DNA from: Actinomycetota bacterium
GTDB taxonomy: Bacteria > Actinomycetota > Acidimicrobiia > Spongiisociales > UBA11373
DNA length: 5,384 nt
Reading direction: 5' to 3'
NCBI GenBank assembly: GCA_003486285.1
Contig: DNGH01000255.1
Coordinates: 1 to 5,384, forward strand
In this document: piece after piece, positions 3,661 through 5,384 of the stretch
Layout of the letters: every line of letters starts with the position of its first letter
How positions within the stretch are numbered: position 1 is the first letter of the stretch
The notes under the pieces: generated by a model
Databases searched by the model: none
What the model saw: the letters and a program-made list of their open reading frames with translations, nothing else
Told to the model about the DNA's origin: nothing
Position numbers and translations under genes: made by a program

Positions 3661-5384
3661 ATGCATGCGGCTCTCTTGGCGGCCGGGGGCGAGTCAGGCC
3701 TGCCTCCATTGGTCTACGACATCGGTCTCGCCCTGCTCGTGGCCGGGTTCCTCGCCGTCGTCTTCACCCGAATCAAGATCCCCACGATCGCGGCGTTCCT
3801 CCTCGCCGGGGTGATCCTGGGGCCGGTCGGCGAACTCATCGACGACCGCGCCAACATCGACACCATCGCCCAACTCGGGTTGATCCTTCTGCTGTTCCTC
3901 ATCGGCCTCGAGATCGACGTCAAGGCTCTGGCCGCTGGTGGCCGCACCATCATCACTTCGGGTCTGCTGCAGTTCCCGGTGACCGTGGCATTCGGCCTGC
4001 TCGTCTTCCAGGGGCTGTTCCTCGCCGGTCTCGGGGGTGGGATCCTGGGCGGCGACTACGCCCCGTTGTACGCGGGGCTGACGATCGGTGCCTCGTCGAC
4101 CCTGCTGGTCGTGGCCCTGTTCCAGCATTCCTTCACCCTCGACACCATCGCAGGCCGGGTCGCGGTCGCCTTGCTGGTCTTCCAGGACATCTGGGCGATC
4201 GTGGTGCTGGCTCTGCAGCCCAACCTCGACAGCCCGCGGCTCGGCCCGATCGTCGCCTCGTTCGGCGGGATCATGCTGCTGGCGGCCGCGGCCACTCTGA
4301 TGGCACGCACCGTCCTCAAGGCCGGGTTTGGCTGGGTCGCCAAGCAGCCCGCGACGGTCGTGGTCGCATCGCTGGCGTGGTGCTTCGCGGTGGTGATCGC
4401 GGGCATCAACATCGACGCCCTCCTGGACTCGGCATTCGGGATCCATCCGGGCTTGGCGGTCAGCGCCGGCATGGCAGCACTCATCGCGGGTGCCACGATC
4501 GGCGCGCTTCCGTTTCGCATCGAGATCACCCGACAGGTGTCGGTGGTGCGCGACTTCTTCGTCACCCTCTTCTTCGTGGGTATCGGGATGACCATCCCCG
4601 CACCGGATGACATCGGCGTCGTGCTCGTTGCGGTGGCGATCGCGGTCGTGGCGATCCTGTCCCGGTTCCTGGTGATGCTTCCGATCCTGTACTCCACCGG
4701 TCTCGACAGGCGCAATGCCAGCCTCGTTTCGACCAAGCTGGCGCAGATCTCCGAGTTCGCTCTCGTCATCGCATTCCTCGGCATGCAGCTGGGACACATC
4801 GACGAGCAGGTGAATGCCGCCATCGTCCTGGCGTTCGTCGCCACCGCCGTCATCAGTCCCTGGCTGTTCGGGCGGGCCGACTCGGTGGCGCGTGCCATCG
4901 AGCCGCTGCTCGACCGCCTCGGCTTCAAGCAGCCCTCGGCCGACACCGGCGACCAGATCGACGCATACGACCTGGCCTTGCTCGGGGTGCATCGCACCGG
5001 GTCATCGCTGCTGCACGAACTGCGCTCCGCAGCCCCTGAGCTGCTCACCCGGACCCTGGTCGTCGACTTCAACGTGGCGATCCACGAGAAGATCACGAAG
5101 CTCGGACCGCGCGTCATCTACGGGGACTTCACCAGCGCCGAAACCCTGCGTCACGCCGGAGTCGATCGCTCCCGCGTGATCCTGTGCACCATCCCCGACG
5201 ACGTCCTGGTCTCCGCCACCAGCGTCGGTGTGGTCGAGACGGTGCGCCGCCTCTGCCCGGAGGTGGTCGTCATCGCCACCGCCATCAGCTTCCCCGAGAT
5301 GCGTGCCCTCTACCGGGCCGGGGCCGACTACGTCCTCCTGCCCCGGGTCGATGCGGCGCGCGCCGCCCTGGATGCGGTGCAGGC
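3661..5384 (+). CDS. CPA2-type cation:proton antiporter with variant TrkA-N domain, 3' end cut
   Basis: The frame is open from ATG at 3661 to the window end: 574 codons and 2 nt, with no stop. After a short N-terminus, residues about 17-405 form the exchanger domain with roughly 12 hydrophobic helices. Family marks are IPTIAAFLLAGVILGP (40-55), LILLLFLIGLEID (74-86), ASSTLLVVALF (144-154), the Gln-Asp pair at 175-176 in LLVFQDIWAI, and AQISEFALVI (361-370). A TrkA-N/Rossmann domain begins at about 436. Its glycine loop reads GVHRTG (442-447), with His444 where the usual GxGxxG has its second glycine; Asp469 ends strand 2 and GDF follows at 488-490. By family knowledge it exchanges K+ or Na+ for H+ in the cytoplasmic membrane. 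It belongs to a different subfamily from the 668-2290 protein: it has a longer N-terminus, different helix motifs and a different loop. Family members commonly exceed 600 residues, so only a short C-terminal part should be missing. Confidence 0.92.
   Translation, partial: MHAALLAAGGESGLPPLVYDIGLALLVAGFLAVVFTRIKIPTIAAFLLAGVILGPVGELIDDRANIDTIAQLGLILLLFLIGLEIDVKALAAGGRTIITSGLLQFPVTVAFGLLVFQGLFLAGLGGGILGGDYAPLYAGLTIGASSTLLVVALFQHSFTLDTIAGRVAVALLVFQDIWAIVVLALQPNLDSPRLGPIVASFGGIMLLAAAATLMARTVLKAGFGWVAKQPATVVVASLAWCFAVVIAGINIDALLDSAFGIHPGLAVSAGMAALIAGATIGALPFRIEITRQVSVVRDFFVTLFFVGIGMTIPAPDDIGVVLVAVAIAVVAILSRFLVMLPILYSTGLDRRNASLVSTKLAQISEFALVIAFLGMQLGHIDEQVNAAIVLAFVATAVISPWLFGRADSVARAIEPLLDRLGFKQPSADTGDQIDAYDLALLGVHRTGSSLLHELRSAAPELLTRTLVVDFNVAIHEKITKLGPRVIYGDFTSAETLRHAGVDRSRVILCTIPDDVLVSATSVGVVETVRRLCPEVVVIATAISFPEMRALYRAGADYVLLPRVDAARAALDAVQ

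Noticed and set aside
3507..4610. Plus-strand frame of 367 codons
   Set aside because: It is a shifted frame over the second antiporter, Arg/Pro/Gly-rich and without motifs.
3694..4992. Long open frame on the minus strand (432 codons)
   Set aside because: It is antisense to the second antiporter; its Asp/Glu/His/Gly/Arg-rich composition is typical of the reverse frame of a GC-rich membrane protein gene. The plus frame has clear family motifs.
4056..5117. Second long minus-strand frame (353 codons)
   Set aside because: It is also antisense to the antiporter, rich in Ser/Thr/Ala/Arg, without family motifs or a ribosome binding site.

Overview
The DNA is GC-rich (about two thirds G+C by eye), with strong G/C preference at codon third positions and tightly packed short genes. 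Several plus-strand genes have no Shine-Dalgarno sequence but carry an actinobacterial-type -10 hexamer (TANNNT or close) 7 to 9 nt before the ATG. This points to a high-GC actinobacterium, possibly an environmental lineage such as Acidimicrobiia. That placement is inference; there is no rRNA or marker gene.

Layout: (1) 1-61, minus strand, the first 20 codons of an unknown gene that runs off the left edge, followed by a 230-bp intergenic stretch. (2) 292-603, minus strand, a small helical protein with two Cys-Cys pairs, divergent from (3) 668-2290, plus strand, a complete CPA2/Kef-type cation:proton antiporter with a C-terminal TrkA-N (RCK-N) nucleotide-binding domain. (4) 2295-2726 and 2755-3144, both minus strand, a two-gene unit of uncharacterised proteins converging on the antiporter with a 4-bp gap. 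(5) A 150-bp divergent regulatory region, 3145-3294. (6) 3295-3615, plus strand, a small unknown protein. (7) 3661 to the right edge, plus strand, a second CPA2-type antiporter from a different subfamily. Its nucleotide-binding domain has an altered glycine loop, and the gene is cut by the window end.

Functionally, the two recognisable genes are both membrane K+ or Na+/H+ exchangers predicted to be gated by a cytoplasmic nucleotide-binding domain, so the locus concerns cation and pH homeostasis. The small genes between them are unassigned. Their position next to the antiporters is not proof of a shared function. No mobile element, CRISPR array, tRNA or rRNA was seen.
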